Notes under the pieces: generated by a model
Databases searched by the model: none
Seen by the model: only the letters and a program-made list of their open reading frames with translations
Told to the model about the DNA's origin: nothing
Position numbers and translations under genes: made by a program
Part shown: positions 9,788 through 18,019 of the stretch, in pieces
How positions within the stretch are numbered: position 1 is the stretch's first letter
Layout of the letters: every line of letters begins with the position of its first letter
Assembly: GCA_963754335.1 (NCBI GenBank)
Contig: CAVWFQ010000009.1
Coordinates: 310,001-374,000, forward strand
Direction of reading: 5' to 3'
Origin: JBBSDP01 sp963754335
Lineage (GTDB): Bacteria; Planctomycetota; Phycisphaerae; Tepidisphaerales; Tepidisphaeraceae
DNA length: 64,000 nucleotides

Positions 9788-10612
9788 TCAGAATGGCTTT
9801 TCGGGCCCTGTGAAGTAGGCGAGCCAGGCGCCGTCGTTGTAGCCGTAATCGCGGCCGGTGAGATAGCGCAGGCTGCGGCGGGCTTGCCAGGCGATGGAGA
9901 AGTCGCGCTCGTTCAAAGCCGCGATGAGGGCGCGGGCCACCGGAGGCGTGCGATAATGCTTGAGCGCATCGGCCGCCGCGATGCGAACATCACGGCTCTC
10001 TTCACGATCGGTCAGAAGCGACAGCAGGGGGGAGATGGCCGATGGATCCGGCTGATGCACCAGGCCCTTGCACCCTTCGAGTCGCACCAGGTCGCTCTTG
10101 TCGTTGAGGGCGCGGACAAAGATGGGAGGCGACTTGGGATCGCGGGCACGGTTGGCAGCGCGAACGGCCGTTGCCCGGACCGTTGCCTCCGGGTCGAACT
10201 GCGCGATCTGGCGATAACGCCGGGTGTAAATCGGGCCCGTCGCAAAATCGTAGGTCATCAGGCGGTTGATTCCTTCGCGACGTTTATCCGCCGAATCGGC
10301 GTCTTCCATTTCCCGCGCCGCGCTGGCGGGGCGGTCCCCTTTGAACCAGTAGTAGGTTGTCGAGATCTTATGACCGATGCCCCAGAAGAAACTTCCCATG
10401 CTGCTGCTGGTCTCGTCCAAAGTCCGAACCGCGAAATTCTTTGGCGGGGCTTCGTCATCGTCGTTCAGATTTGAGTTGACGTAGGTCGCGTCGTCGTCAC
10501 GGCTGTCGGCCATATTGGCCGAGGTCGTGCCCGGCGCGGGCGGAGAACTATGCTGGCAACCGATGGCCAGCGGCGCAAGAAGCAGGAGCAGAATCGGTTT
10601 TGGAGTTCGCAT
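9788..10612 (-). CDS. HEAT-repeat lipoprotein
   Basis: Predicted lipoprotein of 274 residues. The start MRTPKPILLLLLAPLAIGC has a lipobox (LAIGC) and is preceded by GAGGAA. The N-terminal third is Asp/Asn-rich linker. From about residue 120 there are PBS-lyase/HEAT-type helical repeats (VRATAVRAANRARD, VRLEGCKGLVH, VRIAAADALKHY, IAWQARRSLRYLTG), which usually act as protein-binding scaffolds. It sits 34 bp downstream of murI on the same strand. A continuous frame appears to fuse it to MurI, but that fusion comes from a frameshift at the end of murI. Confidence 0.8.
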   Translation of the reverse strand: MRTPKPILLLLLAPLAIGCQHSSPPAPGTTSANMADSRDDDATYVNSNLNDDDEAPPKNFAVRTLDETSSSMGSFFWGIGHKISTTYYWFKGDRPASAAREMEDADSADKRREGINRLMTYDFATGPIYTRRYRQIAQFDPEATVRATAVRAANRARDPKSPPIFVRALNDKSDLVRLEGCKGLVHQPDPSAISPLLSLLTDREESRDVRIAAADALKHYRTPPVARALIAALNERDFSIAWQARRSLRYLTGRDYGYNDGAWLAYFTGPEKPF

Positions 10613-10646
10613 TCGCAATTCCTCGACAACAGGGATTCTTTTGGGA

Positions 10647-11607
10647 TTACGCCGACACGCTGATCGGCATTTCGTGTACGACGTTGCCAAATAAATCGTC
10701 CGGCGAAACCCAGACGGGCAGATCGATTTCAACGCCCAGAAATCGCGGCGCCAGCGCTTGAACCGGGCCGGGTCGTCCGTGACAAAACAGCGAAGGGTTC
10801 CGTGCTCTCGCGTCGGCTGCTGTTCCGCGGGATCGGCCTCCGCGTCGTCGCGGGGTGATCCGGATAGAACGGCCGAAAAAATGGCGGATCTGCTGGCCCG
10901 AACCGTCGCCTCACTCATCGGCCCACTGTCCCGAAGCCGGCGGGCAACATCATCCGCGCACTGCTCGGCCGAGTCAATTACCCGCACCTTATTTCCGCAC
11001 ATTTCTCGAATCAGCGGCCCATATACCGGATAATGGGTGCAACCGAGCACCAGCACATCGATGCGGTAGCGGAGCAGGGCCTTGAGATACTGTTGCAGCG
11101 CCAGACGGACAAGCGGATCGTCCGGTCCGCGCCCTTCCTCTATAATCGGAACCAGCAAGGGAGTGGGACGAAGCAGCAGTCGTGCATGATTGCGCCGGCG
11201 ATGGATCGCCCGTTCATAAGCGCCGGATCGCACGGTCGCCTCCGTGGCGATCACGCCGATGATCGGCACCGGCTTGGAGCCCGCCGCGATGACCGCCGCC
11301 TTGGCGCCTGGCTCGATCACGCCGCTGATCGATAGACCGGGGAATGCGGTCCGGACGCCGGCATCGAAAGCGCCGTGGCCGTATTGCAGGCGATCACGAC
11401 GTGCTTCGGATCGATCGACCGAAGGTACTGGATGATTTGCTTTACGAACGAAGTCACCGTCGCGGCGGTCTTGGATCCGTAGGGGAGGCGGGCCGTATCT
11501 CCAAAGTAGACGATGTCCTGCATCGGTAGCGTCTTGCGCAGGGCTCGAACAACCGTGAGCCCCCCGAGGCCGCTGTCGATGACTACAATGGGTTTTGAAT
11601 CGTCCAT
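10647..11607 (-). CDS. murI: Glutamate racemase MurI (two frameshifts)
   Basis: Converts L- to D-glutamate for peptidoglycan. The N-terminus from ATG 11607 has IVVIDSGLGGLTV, VYFGDTARLPYG and the first catalytic cysteine (Cys74) in VIACNTATAL. The second half has IGVIATEATV and the second catalytic cysteine in VLGCTHYP. The frame breaks near 11345 (restoring TT gives PAFRTAFPGLSISG) and near 10755 (restoring a C gives RFLGVEIDLPVWVSP). The true end is then EMPISVSA with a stop at 10647. Both catalytic cysteines are intact, so I expect a functional enzyme and sequencing errors. The presence of murI argues that this planctomycete makes peptidoglycan. Confidence 0.85.
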
Positions 11608-11750
11608 GCTGCTTGCGGTGCAGGCTTCGCAGCCGGCGCGGTCCTCCCCGAAATTATCGGACCTTTGGCCACAGAATCTTGACTTTTCGGTCAATGAGCC
11701 AGACACTCATCTTTCGCAGCACCCCGGGCTATCACTCCAGGAGGCAACCG

Positions 11751-12146
11751 ATGAGCGACACCCTTAAGGAAAAGCGCATTCTGCTTGTTGACGACGACAA
11801 CGACATCCTGACCAGCATGCAGGCGGCGTTTGAGCCGACGGGGGCCGTCGTCGAGACCGCTTCGAACGGGAACAAAGCCGTGGAGCTGGCGGAAAAACAT
11901 AATCCGGACCTGGTCGTGCTCGACATGATGCTGCCGGGACGGAGCGGGTTTCTGGTGCTCGAGCGAATCAAAGCCCGCAAGCCAAAAAACGCCAAGCCGT
12001 TCATCATCATGATCACCGGAAATCAGGGGGCTCGGCACAAAATGTATGCCGAGAGCCTCGGTGTCAGCGAGTATCTCAACAAGCCCGTGAAAATGGATAA
12101 GCTGATCGCGTCCGCCGAAAGACTGCTGACGCCAGCGGCCACTTGA
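11751..12146 (+). CDS. Single-domain response regulator
   Basis: A CheY-like receiver of 131 residues with no output domain. A strong AGGAGG at 11739-11744 fixes the ATG at 11751. The acidic pocket is Asp14-Asp16 (LLVDDDND), the phospho-acceptor is Asp58 (LVVLDMMLPG), and the switch residues Thr89 (MITGN) and Lys111 (LNKPV) are all present. No histidine kinase is nearby. It heads the pilus/secretion-like operon, 80 bp before the ATPase gene, so it may control assembly or motility. That role is inferred from position. Confidence 0.88.
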   Translation: MSDTLKEKRILLVDDDNDILTSMQAAFEPTGAVVETASNGNKAVELAEKHNPDLVVLDMMLPGRSGFLVLERIKARKPKNAKPFIIMITGNQGARHKMYAESLGVSEYLNKPVKMDKLIASAERLLTPAAT

Positions 12147-12226
12147 CGCCGGTTCTGGCGCCACCTGGCAGCCTCTTCGCCGTGCGGGCGCGTCCCTGGA
12201 CACTCCCACGCGAGAGGGTCATCCCC

Positions 12227-13300
12227 ATGCACGCCCCGGCCTCCACCGATGTGCGACCGCTGCTGGAGGAGATCCTCGCCGATGCGATTCGTCGCCGGGC
12301 TTCGGACGTACACATCGAGCCGATTGAATCCGGATATGAGGTGAAGTATCGGATTGACGGCCTGCTTGGGCCGGCCCGAATGCTCGACACATCGAGCGGC
12401 CGGAGCCTCGTTTCGCGCCTGATGGTTCTCGCGCAACTTCTCACCTACCGGCTCGATGTTCCGCAGGAAGGGCGCATCGAATGGACCATGCCCGCGTCTG
12501 AACAAAAGCTGCCAATTCGTCTGGCCGTGATGCCCACGACACACGGCGTTCGCGCCGCGGTACGCCTTCCGGCCGGGCTTATTCAGCCGCAGACACTCGA
12601 GGAGCTTGGATTCGGCCCGCGCGTTCTCGATGGTTTGCGCACCTTCGCCGCGACGGATGCGGGGATGTTGATCGTCACAGGGCCGGCCGGTTCGGGAAAG
12701 ACGACAACGATTTACGCCCTCTTGCGGCATATCGTTCAGCATTCGCCGGGCGTCAGCGTGATCGCGCTGGAGGATCCGGTCGAACGCGACATTCCCGGCG
12801 TCACGCAGATCGAGGTCAAACCCTTCGGGCAGCTCACCTACGAGCGATGTCTTCGCAGCATTCTCCGGCAGGATCCGCAGGTTTTGATGCTCGGCGAAAT
12901 CCGCGACGGCGCCACTGCATCACTCGCGGTGCAGGCAGCGCTCTCGGGTCACCGGCTCGTCTGCACGCTCCACGCGGCATCGCCGGCCGGCGCCATCCAG
13001 AGATTGGTCGAAATGGGAATCGAGCGGTATCAGATCACCAGCTCACTGTTTGGCGTGGTTTCCCAGCGATTGCTGCGACGGAAAACGGCCGAGGGTTATT
13101 GCGGCCGGGTCGCGGCCGCGGAGTTCGTTCCGCTCAATCCGCCCCTTCGACGAGCGATTTTGGACGGCGGAGATGAATCGGCGCTGCGAAGCGCCATCGC
13201 CGAAGGCGTGGCACATGAGAATCTGCGCCAGGCGGGACAATCCCTGGTCGAGAGGGGAGTGACCGACGAATCGGAATTGGCTCGCGTTCTGGGTTCGTAG
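12227..13300 (+). CDS. GspE/PilB-type secretion or pilus assembly ATPase
   Basis: Hexameric AAA-type ATPase that would power pseudopilus or pilus extension at the inner membrane. I start at ATG 12227, which has GAGAGGG at 12212-12218; an earlier TTG at 12143 overlaps the previous stop. The product is 357 residues. It has an N2-like domain (SDVHIEPIESGYEVKYRIDG), Walker A GPAGSGKTT (about residue 152), Asp box ALEDPVE, Walker B LMLGEIRD (about residue 220) and His box CTLHA. It is shorter than full GspE: there is no N1 domain and no CxxC zinc module (only one Cys in TAEGYCGR). PilT-like retraction ATPase is an alternative. Confidence 0.85.
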   Translation: MHAPASTDVRPLLEEILADAIRRRASDVHIEPIESGYEVKYRIDGLLGPARMLDTSSGRSLVSRLMVLAQLLTYRLDVPQEGRIEWTMPASEQKLPIRLAVMPTTHGVRAAVRLPAGLIQPQTLEELGFGPRVLDGLRTFAATDAGMLIVTGPAGSGKTTTIYALLRHIVQHSPGVSVIALEDPVERDIPGVTQIEVKPFGQLTYERCLRSILRQDPQVLMLGEIRDGATASLAVQAALSGHRLVCTLHAASPAGAIQRLVEMGIERYQITSSLFGVVSQRLLRRKTAEGYCGRVAAAEFVPLNPPLRRAILDGGDESALRSAIAEGVAHENLRQAGQSLVERGVTDESELARVLGS

Positions 13301-13330
13301 TGCGACCTTCAGTTCGTATCTTCCACAGTT

Positions 13331-13352
13331 ACGGGCTAAAGCCCGCACTACA
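13331..13352. repeat. REP-like palindrome (ACGGGCTNNAGCCCG family)
   Basis: A short palindrome with arms CGGGCT/AGCCCG followed by GCACTAC sits between the ATPase and sigma factor genes. The reverse complement of nearly the same unit occurs at 20451-20472. Intergenic location and a repeated palindrome are typical of REP sequences. A weak terminator role is possible, but no T tract follows. Confidence 0.6.
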
Positions 13353-13420
13353 AGCCAAAATTCCGAATCATGAAAGAGTTGGCCGTCGTCTCCGTCATGT
13401 CTGGAAGAAGGTAATAGGCC

Positions 13421-14250
13421 ATGACGCAATCCGATCTCGAATTGCTGGACCGCTTTCGTGCCTCTGGAGACGCGAGGGCGTTTTCTGAAATCGTGCGCCG
13501 CTATGCGTCCATGGTTTATTCCGCGGGCCGGCGAATCGTTCGCGACAGCGAAGTGGCGGAAGATGTGGCACAGGAAACATTTTTTCGGCTGATGCGCCGG
13601 CCGGAGCGCGTGACGCAATCGCTCGGTGGCTGGCTGCACCGCTCGGCAACCCGGCTCGCCGTCGATGCCCGCCGAAGCGATCGAGCCCGGCTCCGGCGGG
13701 AACGGTTGCACTCACAGGTCGAGAACGATCCGAGCTGGACGACGATATCCGGCGAACTCGACGAGGCGATCGCGGCGCTTCCGGATGCCTCGCGCGAACT
13801 GTTGGTGCGCCATTTTCTTCAAGGGGAATCCCAGGAAGCGCTGGCGATCGATCTGTCCGCTTCCCCGGCAACGGTGTCCCGGCGGATGAAAGTCGCGATT
13901 GAAGAGCTTCGAATGGAAATGCGCCGCCGCGGAGTCGATGCCTGTCCGCTGGCGATCGGAACCATTTGCGCGTCATGCCGCTGGAGCATCGGTTCCCCAG
14001 GCACTTTCAACTTCTCTGGGCAAAATGTCGATCTGGTGTGCCGCGGTCAATCCGACGTTCGAAGACTTTGCCCCGTGTGTTACGAGCAATGCGACGCATC
14101 GCGCCTCGATCGCGACTCGTGCGCGCCGGGGGGATGATCGTTTTTGCCGGCTTTGCATTTCTTATCTTCCGATTTTGCGCAACGGATCGGGACGCCTCAA
14201 AATCCGGGGGACTTGTCGTCGCCTGCGCCGCGCATCAGGTCGAACGATGA
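13421..14250 (+). CDS. ECF-type RNA polymerase sigma factor with predicted C-terminal membrane tail (frameshifts)
   Basis: Residues 1-160 form an ECF sigma factor: region 2 (AFSEIVRRYASMVYSAG, AEDVAQETFFRLMR) and region 4 (DEAIAALPDASRELLVRH, QEALAIDLSASPATVSRRM). After about 13960 the frame becomes confused. The next frame carries VPQALSTSLGKMSIW, a pattern I associate with planctomycete ECF tails. A further frame carries GMIVFAGFAFLIFRF, a likely membrane segment, and ends at 14250 in an ATGA overlap with the next gene. I infer one gene with two frameshifts and a membrane-anchored tail. The uninterrupted frame alone would end at 14137. Confidence 0.7.
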
Positions 14251-15458
14251 GTTCATCACCCGCGTCCATTTTTTCCTACGAAGCCCAGTCCAACGACGGG
14301 CAGCGCCTGAGTGGGACGCTCGATGCGGCCAACATGGAGGCAGCCATGGGGCGTCTCCAGGCGCTACAGCTTCGCGTGGTGAAGCTGGAGCCGGCGGACG
14401 GGAAGCCGAGCCGACGACGAGGCCTCGCGAGCGGGGATTTTCTCGCGTTCAATCAGCAGCTTGCTCAGCTCACCAGGGCCGGCTTGCCGATTGAGCGCGG
14501 GCTGCGATTGATCGCGTCCGACCTCAAGCGCGGCGCCTGTCTCGCGCCATCGGACAGGTCGCCGACGAATTGGAACGCGGCGTGCCGCTGGCCGAGGCAT
14601 TTGGCCATCACAGCGGCCGGTTTCCTCGGCTCTATGGCCGCCTGATTGATGCCGGCGTGCGGTCCGGCGATCTGCCCGCCGTTCTCCTGGGTATGGGACG
14701 CCATCTGGAGATGCTTCAGCGACTTCGAGCGGCCCTGTGGCGCGCGGTTTCATATCCGTTGATGGTGCTTGCGGCGCTCGCGCTGGTGCTGGCATTTCTT
14801 GGGATGGCGGTAATTCCGCGATTTGGTGAATTGTTCGCGAATTTTCACATGGCGCTTCCCTGGCCGACCCAGGTTCTTTTGTCCATTTCCGCCGTCGGAC
14901 CGACCGCGATCGGCGTGCTGGTCGCGCTCGTCCTGCTTACGCCGATTCTCTGGACCTGGGTCCGATTGACCTCCTGGGGCGGCACGCTGGGAGAATGGAT
15001 CGCTTTGCCGATGCCCCTGATCGGACCGGTCCTGCGGCGAGTCTGGCGGCGCGATGGTGCGATACGGCTCAGATCGCCGTGAGCGCGGGCCAGGATCTTC
15101 CAGCCGCCATCGAAATGGCCGGCGATGCCACCGGTTCGCGCGCTATCCAGCGCGACGGAGCACTGCTGGTCGAATATCTCGGACAGGGATTGCCGCTGTC
15201 GCACTCTCATCTGCGCCTGCTGCCTGCGAGCATTCCTGCATCGATCGAGTATGCGGCGCGGCACAATGATCTGCCGACGGTCCTACAGACGCTTTCGGAA
15301 ATGTATCAGCGGCAGGCGGAATTCGCGCTGAGGCGATTCCCGCGATTCTTACGCCGCTGCTTCTGCTTTCTGTCGCGGTTTCAGTTGGATTCATTCTGGT
15401 CGGGCTGCTTTTGCCGCTGGTTCGGCTGATCTCCGGATTTTCCAACATCAATTTGTGA
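14247..15458 (+). CDS. GspF/PilC-like inner-membrane platform protein, first copy (three frameshifts)
   Basis: The start is the ATG of an ATGA overlap at 14247 (MSSSPASIFSYEAQSNDG). It has the T2SSF architecture: SYEA.. N-terminus, NQQLAQLTRAGLPIERGL, a first membrane hairpin (YPLMVLAALALVLAFLGMAV), a second cytoplasmic helical domain (AIEMAGDATGSRA) and a final membrane segment (ILTPLLLLSVAVSVGFILVG). The frame breaks at about 14540 (CC to CCC restores RGALSRAIG), at about 15050, and near 15335, where a new frame gives the C-terminus ending FSNINL. The reconstructed length, about 400 residues, is normal for the family. The protein would anchor the ATPase at 12227. Confidence 0.8.
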
Positions 15459-16756
15459 TCCATGTCCGAAATCACGATCCAGTATGCGTCGGCCGGCCAT
15501 CTTCAGGCACGTTCGCGCCCGGTCCAAGCGCGCCGGTCTGGTGGGCCGGACGAATCAGCTATGTGATCATTGCGGCCGGAATATTGGGAGGCATCGGGTT
15601 TCTGATCGGGCAGCAATATTCGCCGTTGATGGGTGTGCTGAGCCCATTCGCAACGATGCTGGCCGTCGTCGCGGTTTCCGTCCTGGTTGCGGGGCTCCGG
15701 CACTCGTGGGATGCCACGACTCTGGAATATCTGGAGCAGGCAGTGCGGCTGAATCTTCCGCTCCCCGCGATGCTCGGTGCCGCTGAAGCCGGCGAAAGCC
15801 GTTTTGTGCGAAAGCGAATCGGACGGCTTCGCGGGCAGATCGAAGAAGGGGCCACCTTGGGAGACTCGCTGTCGCGCGCGCTGCCCGCGCTGCCTCAGCG
15901 CGTGCGCGGTTTAATTGTCGCCGGCGAACGGTGCGGGAGGCTGGCGCCGATGATGAGGCGGATCGTTGAACAGGACCGCCGCCACATCCAGCGCGATCCG
16001 ATCCAGCGGATTTATGTGCGCTGGTATCCCATCATGATCCTGCTTGCGCTCGGCGGCGTGATCACTGGACTCGGCGTTTTTGTGATGCCGAAATTCGCCC
16101 GGATTGCCAAAGACTTCAATTTGCACACGCCCTGGATTGCCCCATGGCACACGCTTCCCCATCTGATCACATTTGCCCTCCCGCTCACCGGATCGCTGGC
16201 GATACTCATCTGTGCACAGTTCCTCGTGACTTTGTTTCATCCGCGCTATGGCGGGCCCGGACCCTTGCGGCGCGTGACGGACTCACTTCTCTGGAATCTG
16301 CCGATCGCACGGCCGGTGGTTCGCGGGCGCGCGCTCGGCGACGCCTGCGACCTGCTCGCCGGGGCCGTGGAGTCGGGAATGTCGCTCCATGCGGCGCTGA
16401 TCGAAACGGCCGACGTCCGCACCAATGCCGTATTGCAACACCGCCTCCGCAAATGGGCGGCGGGACTCGAATCAGGACTGCGCTCTGACGAGGCGGCGCG
16501 CGCCGCGCAAATGCCGGCGATCATGAGCGGGCTGCTCCTGTCGGCAGACGCGACGCCGGATCTTTCCGGTGTTTTTCGTTTCTTGGGCCGCTACTACGAC
16601 GGTCAATTCAGCCGGGCGGCATTGCTGCTCGAAGGAGCGGTCATTCCCGGCATCGCGATTGTCTTTGGCATTGTCACGATGCTCGTTCTGCTCAGCGTGT
16701 TCGTTCCCATGGTCGAAATGATGAAACACCTGATGCCGAGGGCAAACCCGTGGTGA
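15455..16756 (+). CDS. GspF/PilC-like inner-membrane platform protein, second copy
   Basis: Second platform-type protein, about 430 residues. The GTG at 15455 overlaps the previous stop. An alternative ATG at 15463 (MSEITIQYASAG) would need a one-base correction near 15500. The N-terminal membrane segments include YVIIAAGILGGIGFLIG and FATMLAVVAVSVLVAGL, followed by a helical domain with LPLPAMLGAAEAGESR and LRGQIEEGATLGDSL. Further membrane segments and a second copy of the helical motif follow (LLAGAVESGMSLHAALIETA). The protein ends in a hydrophobic helix and VFVPMVEMMKHLMP. It is diverged from the first copy. Two platform proteins in one operon is unusual, since most systems use one. Confidence 0.75.
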   Translation: MIHVRNHDPVCVGRPSSGTFAPGPSAPVWWAGRISYVIIAAGILGGIGFLIGQQYSPLMGVLSPFATMLAVVAVSVLVAGLRHSWDATTLEYLEQAVRLNLPLPAMLGAAEAGESRFVRKRIGRLRGQIEEGATLGDSLSRALPALPQRVRGLIVAGERCGRLAPMMRRIVEQDRRHIQRDPIQRIYVRWYPIMILLALGGVITGLGVFVMPKFARIAKDFNLHTPWIAPWHTLPHLITFALPLTGSLAILICAQFLVTLFHPRYGGPGPLRRVTDSLLWNLPIARPVVRGRALGDACDLLAGAVESGMSLHAALIETADVRTNAVLQHRLRKWAAGLESGLRSDEAARAAQMPAIMSGLLLSADATPDLSGVFRFLGRYYDGQFSRAALLLEGAVIPGIAIVFGIVTMLVLLSVFVPMVEMMKHLMPRANPW

Positions 16757-17088
16757 ATCCGTCGCGAAAACGCCGGGCGTTTCTTCTGGCGGATGCGATG
16801 ATGGGCGTTGCAATCCTTGCGACGTTGATCACGATTTTCGCGGCGTCCCTGGGCGCTCAGCAACGCGCCTCCCGGAAGCTGGCCGATTCGCGCGAGGCCT
16901 GGCGGGCTGCAGAATCGGCCCTGAGCGATCTCCAGGCGGGTCATGCTACAAAACGAGCCGAAATCCATCCTGCCGCCGGCGGCAATGCGCCCGCCGGTTT
17001 TGTGTGGGTCGAAGCTGTTGCTTCGCGCGGGGATGCCACCGCGCGACTCGTGGGGCTCGCGCCCAAAGCCGCGGGAGGCACGCCTTGA
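16750..17088 (+). CDS. Prepilin-like minor pseudopilin (GspI-like)
   Basis: Small membrane-anchored protein of 112 residues; its GTG start overlaps the previous gene. The N-terminus RRAFLLADAMMGVAILATL is a prepilin-like segment: basic residues, then Phe, then a hydrophobic helix. It departs from the classic G/A-FTLVE, having Asp rather than Glu near position +5. A Gln/Arg-rich helix (AQQRASRKLADSREAW) follows, then a short beta-rich tail. By size and order it would be the GspI-type minor pseudopilin. A prepilin peptidase would be needed and is not in the window. Confidence 0.65.
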   Translation: MVNPSRKRRAFLLADAMMGVAILATLITIFAASLGAQQRASRKLADSREAWRAAESALSDLQAGHATKRAEIHPAAGGNAPAGFVWVEAVASRGDATARLVGLAPKAAGGTP

Positions 17089-17553
17089 AACGCGCATCGA
17101 TCCAATGCCTTCACGCTCCTGGAAACGATGATGTCTGTCGCGCTCGTCGCGGTTGCGCTGGGGCTGGCGAGCGAATTGATTCGTCTTACCCTTCGTGGCG
17201 ACCGCGGGTTTGCGGACGCTCAAACCATGGAGGTGAGATTTGACGCGGCGATGTCGGCGCTTCGCAAGGATGTCTGGAACGCCGCCGCCTTGCGATCCAA
17301 TAACGGCAGCGTGTGCATCATCGAAGGCGCATCCGCCGCGCCGATCCGATGGTCCATCGATTCCGAGGGAACCTTGAGCCGACAGACTGCCGGCGAGGCG
17401 ACGCGAGCCTGGGAGCTCGGCCATCAACTTGTTTTTGACCTCGACGGAATGCTGTTGCGCGTTAGCTCGCCGTCCGATCGTTCGGAACGCGGCGAGGCGA
17501 TCAGTTTTTTGAGCCAGCGCGCACTGGCAGCCGGGAAGGGGGCACATGAGTAG
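17085..17553 (+). CDS. Prepilin-like minor pseudopilin (GspJ-like, frameshift at the start)
   Basis: The body of the protein begins NAFTLLETMMSVALVAVAL, a good prepilin cleavage/methylation motif with Glu at +5, followed by a globular beta-rich domain (VRFDAAMSALRKDVWNAAAL, RWSIDSEG, HQLVFDLDG) like GspJ/GspH-type pseudopilins. The prepilin motif has no start codon in its own frame: the stop of the previous gene lies just upstream. The TTG at 17085, overlapping that stop, is out of frame by one base. An indel near 17100 would connect them. It ends in an overlap with the next gene at 17546. Confidence 0.65.
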
Positions 17554-17994
17554 AGACTGCCCCCGTTGCAGACGCCGGCACGGCATCGCCACTCTCCTGG
17601 CGATCACGCTGATCGGTCTGGTCGGCGCGTCGCTGGCGGGCATGACGGCCTATTCCGCCTGCGAAGTCCGCCGGAGCCGTGCGCTGGCCGACGATGCGCG
17701 GCTTCGGCAGCTCTTGCTGGCTGGTGCGGCGGATGTGCTGTCGCGTTCGCGCGCTGGGATCAGTTGCCGCCAACAGGAAAATGGACGCTGGCGTTACCTG
17801 AAGAAATAAAGGACGAGGCCCGCGTCGAGATTCAAGTCGAATCGGCCCAGGATGGAACGGCGATTGCACACGTCGCCGCCGGCTTCGGCGCACAAATGGC
17901 ACGACAGACGGTTCGCCTAGCGCGCCGTGGAACAACCTGGGAATGCACAGGCGCGGAATTGGACGGAAACCCCGCGGGAGTCAAACCGTTCTAA
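17546..17994 (+). CDS. Prepilin-like protein (GspK-like position, one frameshift)
   Basis: Last gene of the operon; its ATG overlaps the previous stop. The N-terminus has two cysteine/arginine-rich turns (CPRCRRRHG), then GIATLLAITLIGLVGASLA, a prepilin-like or plain anchor helix without Glu at +5. GspK proteins often start with RGIALL-type sequences, which fits. The frame changes near 17755; after an indel it reads WDQLPPTGKWTLALPEEI and ends NPAGVKPF at 17994. At about 150 residues it is much shorter than typical GspK. The globular part is beta-rich. Confidence 0.6.
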
Positions 17995-18019
17995 TGACCT
18001 GCCGCGTTGACGGGGTCGA

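Noticed and set aside
9788..11320. A single long frame joining MurI to a HEAT lipoprotein
   Set aside because: The frame enters murI through a missing base near 11345 and leaves it through another near 10755. The lipoprotein has its own start, ribosome-binding site and lipobox at 10612, so this is not a fusion protein.
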